Positions 9,877-18,544 of a stretch of 46,357 nucleotides of DNA are shown here, one piece after another; the stretch's first letter is position 1; the number at the start of each line of letters is the position of its first letter. Under the pieces are notes generated by a model, which searched no databases, was not told where the DNA came from, and saw only the letters and a program-made list of their open reading frames with translations. Origin of the DNA: an uncultured Flavobacteriaceae bacterium (GTDB taxonomy: Bacteria; Bacteroidota; Bacteroidia; Flavobacteriales; Flavobacteriaceae); the NCBI GenBank assembly GCA_947498845.1, contig CANMLX010000034.1, forward strand, positions 1-46,357. Reading direction: 5' to 3'. The position numbers and the translations under genes are program-made.

Positions 9877-11493
9877 CTAAAACGAATTAATAAACTCTTC
9901 TAAGTTCTCATTTCTATTTAACCCTAGTTTTTTTCTTAATCTATGCCTTGATGTATGCACACTTTCTACTGAAATCCCTAACAGTTTAGACATATCTTTA
10001 CTTGAAAAATTAAGTTTTACTAATGCACAAACTTTTAAGTCTGTTTGTTTCAAATTTGGAAAGCTAGACTTTAGCTTTTTGTAAAAACTTTGGTTAATTG
10101 TAGTAAATCGAGCTTCAAATTCAGACCAATTATTATGCGAAGCTCCTTGAATTGATTTTAGTATTCGATTTATAGTATTTACATCAATATTATCTTTTTG
10201 TTTAATTAGCTTCTCTTTAATACTGGCTATAAACTCATCTTTCTCTATTATTCTCAACGCAGATTCTGTGAGCTCTTTGTTTTTTAATTCAAGGATTTCC
10301 TTATGTCTATTTAATTTCTGTTGTTGCCGTTCTTTTAACAGTAATTTTTCATTTTTATGCTTATTCTTAATAGATCTGAAAAACAGAAATCCAAATAGCA
10401 CTAAAAATATAATCGTTACCACTAAAATTATTGACTGTAGCAACCATACTTTATCCTCTTGTTCAAGTTTGGCAATGCGCTGTTGCTTTAACATATCAAC
10501 CTCCCTTTGTTTTTCAAGACGGTATTTATCTTTTATACCTAATAAATGCCTACTATTATCACTTGTCCTTCCAAAAATCTCATCATCCAAATATTTTCCT
10601 TTTTTCAAATACTTATACGCTTCAACATAATTACTTTCCCTAGCATGTACAGAAGCCAATGAATCATAAACCATTAAATTGATATTGGAATGTTTATCAT
10701 ATTTATTTAAATACTCTAAAGATTTCTCATAATTATAAATACTCCTCTTAAGATCATTTGCCTTACTGCATAAATCTCCAAAAAACATATGAATCAAAAT
10801 CAAATAAGATGGTTCATGTGTTTCAAAATAGTCCTTTATAACAGTTAATTGTTTAATTGAATGCTCATAATCCCCATTCATAGCGCTCAAATAAACTTCT
10901 TCTGCCTTTATATAATTATTAGATAAAATTTTATATTTTTTATGCATTGTACGAATGCTGTCCATATATATTCTACCTAACTCGTAATCCTTATTAACTC
11001 TACATATATTAACTACCGTAAAATAATTACTCAACATTTGGTTAGTTATTGAGGTATCTTTACCTCGTTCTTTTAATTTAGTCTTACATATGTTATTGGA
11101 TAGGTTAAGATATTTCAAAGCCTCATCGTCTCTCTTATAAAAACCGTACAGCCATCCAAGTCCATGATAAATTTTTGCTTTTGATTTTAAATCATTTGAT
11201 TTATCTGCCAATAGCAGAGCTTCCCAATAACTATCATAAGATTTACCATAATCTACATTATGCGAATAAATTTCCGACAACTCTATTAAGATTTCAATTG
11301 CACTTAAAGTATCTTGCATCTTAAGACTTTTCTCATAGTCTCTTGTTAAATAAAATATAGTACTATCTAGTTCTTTATATTTAAGTGAACTGGTTTTTAT
11401 TAAAGGGTTTCTAATACTTATTTTTTGACAAAATAAACTATTAAAACTTGAAATAAATAAAAAGAAGAGTAAGTAGATACTTTTTGTTTTCAT
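9877..11493 (-). CDS. Membrane-anchored TPR / LuxR-type transcriptional regulator
   Basis: A 538-residue protein: signal peptide (to about residue 22), a periplasmic TPR-like helical region (about 40-310), one membrane segment (350-372), a basic coiled coil (375-435), and a C-terminal LuxR/GerE-type helix-turn-helix (about 483-525: LKQTDLKVCALVKLNFSSKDMSKLLGISVESVHTSRHRLRKKLG). This layout suggests direct signalling from a periplasmic ligand to DNA without a phosphorelay. Such proteins are often encoded next to SusCD pairs in marine Flavobacteriia. It sits immediately upstream of the SusC gene and probably controls it. The inducing sugar is unknown. Confidence 0.8.
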   Translation of the reverse strand: MKTKSIYLLFFLFISSFNSLFCQKISIRNPLIKTSSLKYKELDSTIFYLTRDYEKSLKMQDTLSAIEILIELSEIYSHNVDYGKSYDSYWEALLLADKSNDLKSKAKIYHGLGWLYGFYKRDDEALKYLNLSNNICKTKLKERGKDTSITNQMLSNYFTVVNICRVNKDYELGRIYMDSIRTMHKKYKILSNNYIKAEEVYLSAMNGDYEHSIKQLTVIKDYFETHEPSYLILIHMFFGDLCSKANDLKRSIYNYEKSLEYLNKYDKHSNINLMVYDSLASVHARESNYVEAYKYLKKGKYLDDEIFGRTSDNSRHLLGIKDKYRLEKQREVDMLKQQRIAKLEQEDKVWLLQSIILVVTIIFLVLFGFLFFRSIKNKHKNEKLLLKERQQQKLNRHKEILELKNKELTESALRIIEKDEFIASIKEKLIKQKDNIDVNTINRILKSIQGASHNNWSEFEARFTTINQSFYKKLKSSFPNLKQTDLKVCALVKLNFSSKDMSKLLGISVESVHTSRHRLRKKLGLNRNENLEEFINSF

Positions 11494-12025
11494 AGCGAAA
11501 AGTTAAGTTGAAAATTTAATTAAGACAAGTCAATTCTCAAAGATATCACATAATAAACTTTTGATTTTGTTTACATTAACAACTCTTTACTAAAAAGACT
11601 AAATCCTTATATTTCTACTGTCAAGATAAAAAAAATAAATTGTTCAGTCATAAATATAACATCAAAATAGTTTAATATATAAAATACAACTTAACACATT
11701 TTAATAAAGCACTAACGAAGTCATCGAAAAAAAGTTATTGTTTTTTTAGAAACAAAAGAGAAATAATCTAGTAGATATATAGGTTTCAAGGCACTTATAA
11801 TTTGTTTAACCAAACATTCTTAGGTATAATTATAAAGTAATGCCTTACACGTTTACTTTCATTAAACACCTTAAAATATTAAATTAGGATTTATAAAACC
11901 CTAGAACCAATTATTAAACAAATTAAATAAGCCTTTTTCAAGATGTTAAAAAACTCCTACGATAAGCTATAATATAAACTACAAAAAAGTATCTCCTGTC
12001 CTTACTATAGTTGAGACATTATTTT
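11494..12025. other. Long AT-rich upstream region of the regulator gene
   Basis: About 530 bp with no ORF of note, high A+T and many stops in all frames. It must contain the promoter of the TPR/LuxR gene, but I cannot point to a clear TAnnTTTG element. Confidence 0.3.
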
Positions 12026-12288
12026 AAACCTGAGTTCGACCTAATAACACTATTTTTTAAAACACAAACGACTCTATATAAGCTACTTAATTTTAAAAAG
12101 TGTATTATGTTGCTCGAGGCTACGAAAATGTATTAAATTCTAGCTAAAAACCACTAAACACGCCATCTTCTTCCTTAAATTACAATAAACTAGCCAGCAA
12201 GTCTATCGTAATTATAAGTTGAATCTAGCATGTTTATTAACTTTTATCTATGATTCTTAAATCGAACTAAGGTTTTAAATCAGGTTTT
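12026..12288 (-). mobile_element. MITE-like element, copy B
   Basis: The ends form terminal inverted repeats: AAACCTGAGTTCGACCTAA at 12026-12044 and TTAAATCGAACTAAGGTTT at 12257-12275, a core of 250 bp. It is an imperfect inverted copy of 383-627. Homology continues a few bases beyond the second repeat (AAATCAGGTTT). Both copies lie directly beside a terminator hairpin, suggesting a preference for gene ends. It contains the same 13-codon frame MLDSTYNYDRLA as copy A. No transposase gene is present. Confidence 0.6.
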
Positions 12289-12301
12289 AACCATAGTTAA
12301 A

Positions 12302-12334
12302 AAAAGGGTTTAACCTTAAAAAGTTAAACCCTTT
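12302..12334 (-). terminator. Terminator downstream of the sulfatase gene
   Basis: Perfect arms AAAGGGTTTAAC and GTTAAACCCTTT with an 8-nt loop, followed on the minus strand by a T-run. It lies 220 bp past the sulfatase stop codon. Confidence 0.8.
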
Positions 12335-12556
12335 AGTAATTTTATTTAAACACCTATACAATTTCTCATGTAAAATCACTCAAATAAAACAGTTCTTTTT
12401 GCACTACACATCATCATAAAATAAAACCAGAACTTAGGCTATGTTTGCATTTTATTCTTCGCCTAGCACAAAAATATTCTATTTTCTTTTGTATAGTTTC
12501 ACATCAAAACTGGTATTATTGAATGACCTTGTTTTTATGATACATAATACTACAAA

Positions 12557-14248
12557 TTAATCGTTCCAATGTGTATCAATTACTTTTTGAATATGTGAGT
12601 AATTTGCATCTGTTTCATTTAAATCTTCTCTAAGCTTTATTAATTGTTCTTTTAAGTTTGCTATTACGTCCTTGTATTCAGGATTATTATAAGCATTGTT
12701 CATTTCCTTTGGGTCATTTTTCAAATCATAAAACTCCCATGCGACTGGTGTATCTTTAGTAAAATCGTTACCCCAACTTTTTTTATTCCATTTGGCTTCA
12801 GGGTTGCTTGTATCTGCCCAATACTTCCCATAAAAGAATATTAATTTATGCTCCTTAGTTCTTATTCCAAAATGCGCAGGATTTTGATGTCTATGTGCTA
12901 AATGCATCCAATAACGATAATATGTTGCTTGTTGCCATCCCTCTGGTTCTTTCCCTGTTTCTAGAATATGTTTAAAGCTATTGCCCTGCATATAATCTGG
13001 AGTTTTACCCCCTGCAAGTTCGATCATGGTTGGAGCAAAATCTGTATTGTTAATTATTGCATCTGTACGAATACCTGATTTTAGTTTTTTAGGATACCTA
13101 ACAAAAAATGGCATACGCAGAGATTCATCATACATCCAACGCTTATCAATATAGTCATGTTCCCCTAGCATAAAGCCTTGATCTCCTGTATAAACTATTA
13201 TTGTATTCTCTAGTAAATTTTCTGCCTTTAAATAGTCTATTAAACGTTTAACATTATCATCTACCCCTTTAACACATCTTAAATATCTTTTTAAATATTC
13301 TTGATATACTTCACTGGTATGCACATCTTCCTTTTTATCATTTTGCCATTTAACTAACGCACTAGTTTTTATATCTTTTGCATTCCCGTAGGCTTTGTAA
13401 ACAGTACTATCCTTATATAGATTCATGGCTTGATTTCTAATTAAATTTCTATGGGAAACCGAAGATCCAATTACTCTTGTTAGCGAATCGTTTTTACCAC
13501 GTGTTGCTACAGAACCGTTATTTTTGTTATCGTACATGCTCTCAGGTTCTGGTATAAAAGTATTAGCTAGGTAGTTATCATATCTTGGTGCATTAAAAAA
13601 ATCATCATGGGGAGCCTTAAAGTGATGCATTAAAAAGAAAGGTTTGTTAGGATCTCTTTTCGTTTTTAACCAATCTAAAGTAATATCCGTTATCATATCA
13701 GAAGAATGCCCTTTAGTTTTAACCTTGTTTTCTGACCATGGCTGTTTATCTCCTCTTACTATAAACTCTGGGTTAAAATACTTTCCTTGTCCTGGCAATA
13801 CTTTATAGTAATCGAAAGCAGCTGGTTCGTAATGCAAATGCCATTTTCCTACCATTGCTGTCTGATATCCTAATTTTTTAATTTCTTGAGGCAAAAACTG
13901 CTTTTCAGGTTTAATGCGTCCTTCTAAATCTAAAACACCATTTGTTTGAGGGTATTGCCCTGTAATTATCGAGGCTCTACTGGGTGTGCATATCGAATTG
14001 TTTACAAAACAATTGTCAAAAATCACACCTTCTCTAGCTATTTTATCTAAAGTAGGAGTTACATTTAAATTAGCAAGTCTACTCCCATAAATACCAAAGG
14101 CTTGACTCGTATGATCGTCTGACATGATATAGATTATGTTAGGCTTTTTTTCAGAAGGAATTTCTACTGCTTCTTTATCTTTACAAGAACATATACTTAA
14201 CAGAGCTGAAAGTACTGTTAACCTTAAAATTTTGATAATTGTTTGCAT
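12557..14248 (-). CDS. Formylglycine-dependent sulfatase, lipoprotein
   Basis: A 563-residue type I sulfatase. A lipoprotein signal ends at Cys20 or Cys22 (LLSICSC), so the enzyme is membrane-anchored outside the cytoplasm. Metal-binding Asp pair in MSDDH (44-45). The maturation motif is C87-T-P-S-R91, in which Cys87 would be turned into formylglycine by the anaerobic-type or FGE system. A later metal-site segment reads TGDQGFMLGEHDYIDKRW (about 355-372). The GKWHL segment (134-138) is also typical. It removes sulfate esters, presumably from a sulfated algal glycan handled by the nearby SusCD system. The S1 subfamily and target position cannot be told by eye. Confidence 0.92.
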   Translation of the reverse strand: MQTIIKILRLTVLSALLSICSCKDKEAVEIPSEKKPNIIYIMSDDHTSQAFGIYGSRLANLNVTPTLDKIAREGVIFDNCFVNNSICTPSRASIITGQYPQTNGVLDLEGRIKPEKQFLPQEIKKLGYQTAMVGKWHLHYEPAAFDYYKVLPGQGKYFNPEFIVRGDKQPWSENKVKTKGHSSDMITDITLDWLKTKRDPNKPFFLMHHFKAPHDDFFNAPRYDNYLANTFIPEPESMYDNKNNGSVATRGKNDSLTRVIGSSVSHRNLIRNQAMNLYKDSTVYKAYGNAKDIKTSALVKWQNDKKEDVHTSEVYQEYLKRYLRCVKGVDDNVKRLIDYLKAENLLENTIIVYTGDQGFMLGEHDYIDKRWMYDESLRMPFFVRYPKKLKSGIRTDAIINNTDFAPTMIELAGGKTPDYMQGNSFKHILETGKEPEGWQQATYYRYWMHLAHRHQNPAHFGIRTKEHKLIFFYGKYWADTSNPEAKWNKKSWGNDFTKDTPVAWEFYDLKNDPKEMNNAYNNPEYKDVIANLKEQLIKLREDLNETDANYSHIQKVIDTHWND

Positions 14249-14806
14249 AAATTTATTAGACGTTATTTTAACTAATTATGGTAATGGTAGTAAAGCTAAT
14301 TAATATTTACAACAGAAAATAAGAGTTAAACGCTTATTAAAGTAACATATGATCATATTATTTATTTATATGATAATTTTTTCTAAATACATTTTTAAAG
14401 AGCGTATTAATTATCATCTAACAAATTGATAAACAGATACTTTTACACTTGGTCTTTTTTTAAAACTTTTTATCGAAAAAATTATCTTTTTACTTATAAT
14501 TAATTGTAGATTAAGTTCGCTATTAATCAATTTACTTAAAAACATCAATAGGTTATATCATTTCTTAATGCAATATAACAATTGATGTTTTTGTTTTTAA
14601 CCTAATTCTAATTTAACCATTCAAATAAGCCTCATACTTTATCATTACGCCTTATGGTTTAACCCATATTAATTTAAGAATTGCTTAACCTTTGTATAAC
14701 ATAACTCTTAACTAACAACTTTACCTTTGGACTATTGTTACAACACTAGCATTAGTTAGACTTCTTATGTCGAAGGAAACTAATGTTTTTTTTGTTTTAT
14801 AGAATA
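14249..14806. other. Gene-free AT-rich region upstream of the sulfatase
   Basis: No gene is visible. It must carry the sulfatase promoter; no clear element was identified. Confidence 0.3.
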
Positions 14807-14969
14807 ATACCAATTCCCAAATGAATTTACTGAGTTAAAAAGTGTCTTTTGAAATGCTATCTTCAACATAAAAAAGAACCGTAACTACGGCTATGCTTAT
14901 TTTTTCTGTATCGTATAATTCCAAAATCCATCATTTTTCTTTACAGTATATTCATTTAAGAATTGGTAT
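14807..14969 (-). mobile_element. 163-bp MITE, copy 2
   Basis: Ends ATACCAATTC and GAATTGGTAT are perfect terminal inverted repeats, with homology continuing through CCCAAATGAAT and ATTCATTTAAG. It is a reverse-complement copy of 2404-2566 with identical length and few differences, so the copies are recent relatives. A near-palindrome CCGTAACTACGG lies near its centre. It has no coding capacity. Confidence 0.78.
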
Positions 14970-15002
14970 AAATATTTAAAAGTGTAATTCTAAAAACAAA
15001 AA

Positions 15003-15023
15003 CCCCAACCAAAAAGGTTAGGG
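15003..15023 (-). terminator. Terminator of the nqr operon
   Basis: CCCCAACC and GGTTAGGG pair with one mismatch around a 5-nt loop. On the minus strand TTTTTGTTTTT follows. It lies 32 bp after the nqrF stop codon. Confidence 0.75.
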
Positions 15024-15054
15024 CTATTATCTATAGAATTTTAGAGTATATTAT

Positions 15055-16362
15055 TTACCCTCCAAAATCATCAAATCTTATATGCTCATCTGGAATACCA
15101 AAATCTTCTCCCATTTTTTGAACTGCTTTGTTCATTAATGGAGGCCCACAGAAATACAATTCTATATCTTCTGGTGATTCGTGATGATTTAAATAGTTGT
15201 CTATTACGCAATTGTGTATAAAGCCTACAAAACCATCTCCAGGTGCATCTATAGTTTCTTTTACTTTCCAATTATCTTCTGGTAAAGGTTCAGACAAGGC
15301 TAAGTAAAACTTAAAGTTAGGAAAGTTCTTTTCTAATTCGTAGAAATGATCTAAATAGAACAACTCTCTTTTAGAACGTCCACCATACCAATACGTTACT
15401 TTACGACCCGTTTTTAACGTTTTAAATAAGTGATATAAATGAGAACGCATTGGTGCCATACCTGCTCCTCCTCCTACATAAAGCATTTCACTTTCAGACT
15501 CATTAATAAAAAATTCTCCATAAGGTCCAGAAATTGTTACTTTATTTCCTGGCTTTTGTGCAAATATATAAGATGACGCTACCCCTGGATTAACATCCAT
15601 CCAACCATTTTTAGAACGATCCCATGGCGGTGTAGCGATACGTACATTGAGCATGATATCACGTCCTTCTGCAGGATAAGAAGCCATTGAATATGCTCTT
15701 TCAACAATATCATCATTTTTCATTATTAATGGCCATAAACCAAATTTATCCCATTCTGCTTGAAATTTATCTGGTGTTTCATGTTCTTCTGGATGCGCTG
15801 TAATATCAATATCTGAATATTTAATCTCACACGGCGGAATTTCAATTTGAATATATCCTCCAGCCTTGTAATTCATATCTTCTGGAATACGTACCACAAA
15901 CTCTTTAATAAAAGAAGCCACGTTATAATTACGAACAACTTCTGCTTCCCATTTTTTGATACCAAATACCTCTTCTGGTATTGTAATATTCATGTCTTGC
16001 TTCACTTTTACCTGACATGCTAAACGCGCACCATGTTTCAATTCTTTACGTGTAAAGTGAGGAGTTTCTGTTGGCAAGGCTTCGCCACCACCTTCTAAAA
16101 CATGACATTCACATTGAATGCAGGTTCCACCACCACCACATGCCGATGGTAAAAATATTTTCTCATTTCCTAAAGTAGATAATAAACTACCTCCAGAAGC
16201 TACTTCGATTTCTTTTTCACCATTAATCTTGATTTTTACAGGACCAGACGGTGCTAATTTTTGTTTTACAAAGAGTAACAACCCAACTAATATTAGTGTT
16301 AAAACTAAAAAAGCGGCTACAGTTGCTACAATTGTTCCTGTTGTACTTGCTGCTAATATCAT
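15055..16362 (-). CDS. nqrF: Na+-translocating NADH:quinone reductase subunit F
   Basis: A 435-residue NADH-oxidising subunit. N-terminal membrane helix (about 8-32), then a plant-type 2Fe-2S domain with Cys75, Cys81, Cys84 and Cys116 (ACGGGGTCIQC). A ferredoxin-reductase FAD domain follows (RAYSMASYP near 222) and an NADH-binding domain (GGGAGMAPMRSH near 292). Electrons pass from NADH through FAD and the cluster to the other Nqr subunits. Last gene of nqrABCDEF; its start is one base after the nqrE stop. Confidence 0.97.
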   Translation of the reverse strand: MILAASTTGTIVATVAAFLVLTLILVGLLLFVKQKLAPSGPVKIKINGEKEIEVASGGSLLSTLGNEKIFLPSACGGGGTCIQCECHVLEGGGEALPTETPHFTRKELKHGARLACQVKVKQDMNITIPEEVFGIKKWEAEVVRNYNVASFIKEFVVRIPEDMNYKAGGYIQIEIPPCEIKYSDIDITAHPEEHETPDKFQAEWDKFGLWPLIMKNDDIVERAYSMASYPAEGRDIMLNVRIATPPWDRSKNGWMDVNPGVASSYIFAQKPGNKVTISGPYGEFFINESESEMLYVGGGAGMAPMRSHLYHLFKTLKTGRKVTYWYGGRSKRELFYLDHFYELEKNFPNFKFYLALSEPLPEDNWKVKETIDAPGDGFVGFIHNCVIDNYLNHHESPEDIELYFCGPPLMNKAVQKMGEDFGIPDEHIRFDDFGG

Positions 16363-16363
16363 G

Positions 16364-17080
16364 TTATTCTATTACTTTTATTGTGTTATCAGCTACATCA
16401 TTTTCATTACCCTTTTCTAACTCTATATTAGCTGTTTCATTTTTATCTTTTTTCTCTTCATCTCCTCCTGTTAGCATGCCTCCAAAGCTCATAAACCCAA
16501 TAGCCATTAAACCAGTTATGATGAATGTGATGCCTAACCCTCTTAATGCTGGAGGAACATTAGAGTATCTTATCTTCTCACGAATAGCTGCAATGGCTAG
16601 AATTGCTAAAAACCATCCTATACCAGAACCTAATCCATAAACCGTTGCTAAACTTAACGTTGGTATTTCACGAGACTGCATAAATAAAGACCCTCCTAAA
16701 ATAGCACAATTTACAGCAATTAGGGGTAAGAATATACCAAGAGAGTTATACAATGCTGGTGCAAATTTTTCAACAATAATTTCAACTAATTGTACCATGG
16801 TAGCAATAGTTGCAATAAACATAATAAAAGATAAGAAGCTTAAATCGTAAGACGCATACTCTTCACCTAACCAACTTAGAGCTCCTGGTTGTAATATATA
16901 TTGATCTAATAGCCAGTTTAGAGGTACTGTAACTAGTAATACAAAAATTACTGCGGCCCCTAAACCAACTGCTGTTGATACCTTTTTTGATACTGCCAGA
17001 TAAGAACACATTCCCAAGAATACCGAGAATACCATGTTATCTATGAATATCGACTTTAAAAATAATTCTAAATGTTCCAT
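16364..17080 (-). CDS. nqrE: Na+-translocating NADH:quinone reductase subunit E
   Basis: A six-helix membrane subunit. Conserved cysteines in LGMCSYLAVS (Cys25) and VNCAILGG are those that hold an intramembrane Fe-S centre with NqrD in characterised complexes. At 238 residues it is longer than the usual 200 or so: the last 40 residues form a charged, cytoplasm-like tail rich in D/E/K/N. It sits between nqrD and nqrF; the nqrD-nqrE gap (73 bp) holds short TTAGTTGTTAGT-like repeats. Confidence 0.96.
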   Translation of the reverse strand: MEHLELFLKSIFIDNMVFSVFLGMCSYLAVSKKVSTAVGLGAAVIFVLLVTVPLNWLLDQYILQPGALSWLGEEYASYDLSFLSFIMFIATIATMVQLVEIIVEKFAPALYNSLGIFLPLIAVNCAILGGSLFMQSREIPTLSLATVYGLGSGIGWFLAILAIAAIREKIRYSNVPPALRGLGITFIITGLMAIGFMSFGGMLTGGDEEKKDKNETANIELEKGNENDVADNTIKVIE

Positions 17081-17153
17081 ATATTTTTAGTTGTTAGTTG
17101 TTAGTTTCTAGTTGTTAGTATAATAACCAATAACTAGTAACTAAAAACCAATT

Positions 17154-17798
17154 TTAGTCTTCGATTAATGCTTTGTTTCTTGTACGTTGTACCCAAATAA
17201 TAATTCCAACAACAATTAGTGCCATAGGAGGCATAATCATAAATCCGTTGTTTTCATAACCAATAGCATATAGTCCTGTTTTTTCTATAGGATCTCCTAA
17301 AACTTTATATCCTAATAAAGTTCCAGCGCCTAAAAGCTCTCTGAAAAAAGCCACTATTATTAATATCGCACCATAACCTAATGCATTACCGATACCATCT
17401 AAAAACGATTTCCAAGGCCCATTACCTAATGCAAATGCCTCAAAACGTCCCATGATGATACAATTAGTAATAATTAATCCTACGAATACAGATAATGTTT
17501 TACTCAATTCGTAAGCAAAAGCTTTTAATACCTGATCTACTATAATTACTAAGGCTGCAACAACAATAAGCTGTACTATAATTCTAATTTTAGAAGGAAT
17601 GATATTTCTCATTAAAGAAATAACTACGTTACCTATACCTAAAACAAATAATACTGAAACCGACATTACAATTGCTGCTTCTAACTCTGCAGTAATTGCT
17701 AAAGCTGAACATATTCCCAATACCTGAATGGTAATTGGGTTATTATCCGCTAACGGATCTTTAATTAATGCTACGTCTTTTTTTGATAATAATCCCAT
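17154..17798 (-). CDS. nqrD: Na+-translocating NADH:quinone reductase subunit D
   Basis: A 214-residue six-helix membrane subunit, paralogous to NqrE. The conserved cysteines in LGICSALAIT and TNCIIMGR match the residues that bind the shared Fe-S centre in known complexes. Two bases separate it from nqrC. Confidence 0.97.
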   Translation of the reverse strand: MGLLSKKDVALIKDPLADNNPITIQVLGICSALAITAELEAAIVMSVSVLFVLGIGNVVISLMRNIIPSKIRIIVQLIVVAALVIIVDQVLKAFAYELSKTLSVFVGLIITNCIIMGRFEAFALGNGPWKSFLDGIGNALGYGAILIIVAFFRELLGAGTLLGYKVLGDPIEKTGLYAIGYENNGFMIMPPMALIVVGIIIWVQRTRNKALIED

Positions 17799-17800
17799 AA

Positions 17801-18541
17801 TTATTTTAATGTTTTAAAATAAGATACATACTGGCTTAACTCCGATTTAAGCATTGCCGAAACACCGTCTCCTGTAATAGTTGCTCCTGCTATTGCATCT
17901 ACCTCATTATCATTTTTATCTGTGTTTTTTGGATCGTTGTTTCCTTTGGCTACTCTAATACCTTTAAAAGTTCCATTACTCATTAAATTTTCACCAATAA
18001 AATCATCCATAAAAAAACGTTGTTTGATATTAGCTCCCAAACCAGCTGTTTCTCCTTTATGATCAAAGTAAGCGCCTTGAACAACCATGCTTTTATCCAT
18101 AGCAATGTATCCCCATATAGCGTCCCAAAGTCCTTTTCCTCTAATTGGTGCTATGTAAAATGTTTTACCATCTTTTTCTCCTACAAATAACGGTAAACGT
18201 CTTGCTTTACCTGCTTTTGCATTTGCTTGCTCTTTCTTAACGTCTATTAAGTAAGCTTCGTTATCTTCAGAAACTTTACCGTCTTGAATTACTAATTGCT
18301 TAGTAATGTACTTTTTGAACAATTCTGGAGCTTCGTTAGTAGAAACAAAAACGGCACTACTCTCATCATTATCATTTACACCCATAGCGTAAAGGATATT
18401 TTGTTGCTTTTCTAAACGTTCATTATTATCTATTCTTGGTCTTAAAGCAGAAGCAGTAAAGGCCAACAATCCACCTACTACTATTACCATAGCAATGGCA
18501 AATAGTATTGTATATACATTAGAATCTGTTTTATTACTCAT
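17801..18541 (-). CDS. nqrC: Na+-translocating NADH:quinone reductase subunit C
   Basis: A 246-residue subunit with one N-terminal membrane helix (about 10-31) and a periplasmic FMN domain. The covalent flavin site is AGATIT (218-223), where Thr223 corresponds to the FMN-threonine of Vibrio NqrC; attachment needs ApbE, which is not in this window. It follows nqrB by three bases. Confidence 0.96.
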   Translation of the reverse strand: MSNKTDSNVYTILFAIAMVIVVGGLLAFTASALRPRIDNNERLEKQQNILYAMGVNDNDESSAVFVSTNEAPELFKKYITKQLVIQDGKVSEDNEAYLIDVKKEQANAKAGKARRLPLFVGEKDGKTFYIAPIRGKGLWDAIWGYIAMDKSMVVQGAYFDHKGETAGLGANIKQRFFMDDFIGENLMSNGTFKGIRVAKGNNDPKNTDKNDNEVDAIAGATITGDGVSAMLKSELSQYVSYFKTLK

Positions 18542-18544
18542 GGC

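Noticed and set aside
10268..10643. Plus-strand ORFs of 120 and 70 codons
   Set aside because: Antisense to the TPR/LuxR regulator, with no recognisable content.
16118..16640. Plus-strand ORFs of 100 and 129 codons
   Set aside because: They are antisense to nqrF/nqrE, which are unmistakable; codon pattern is that of a shadow frame.
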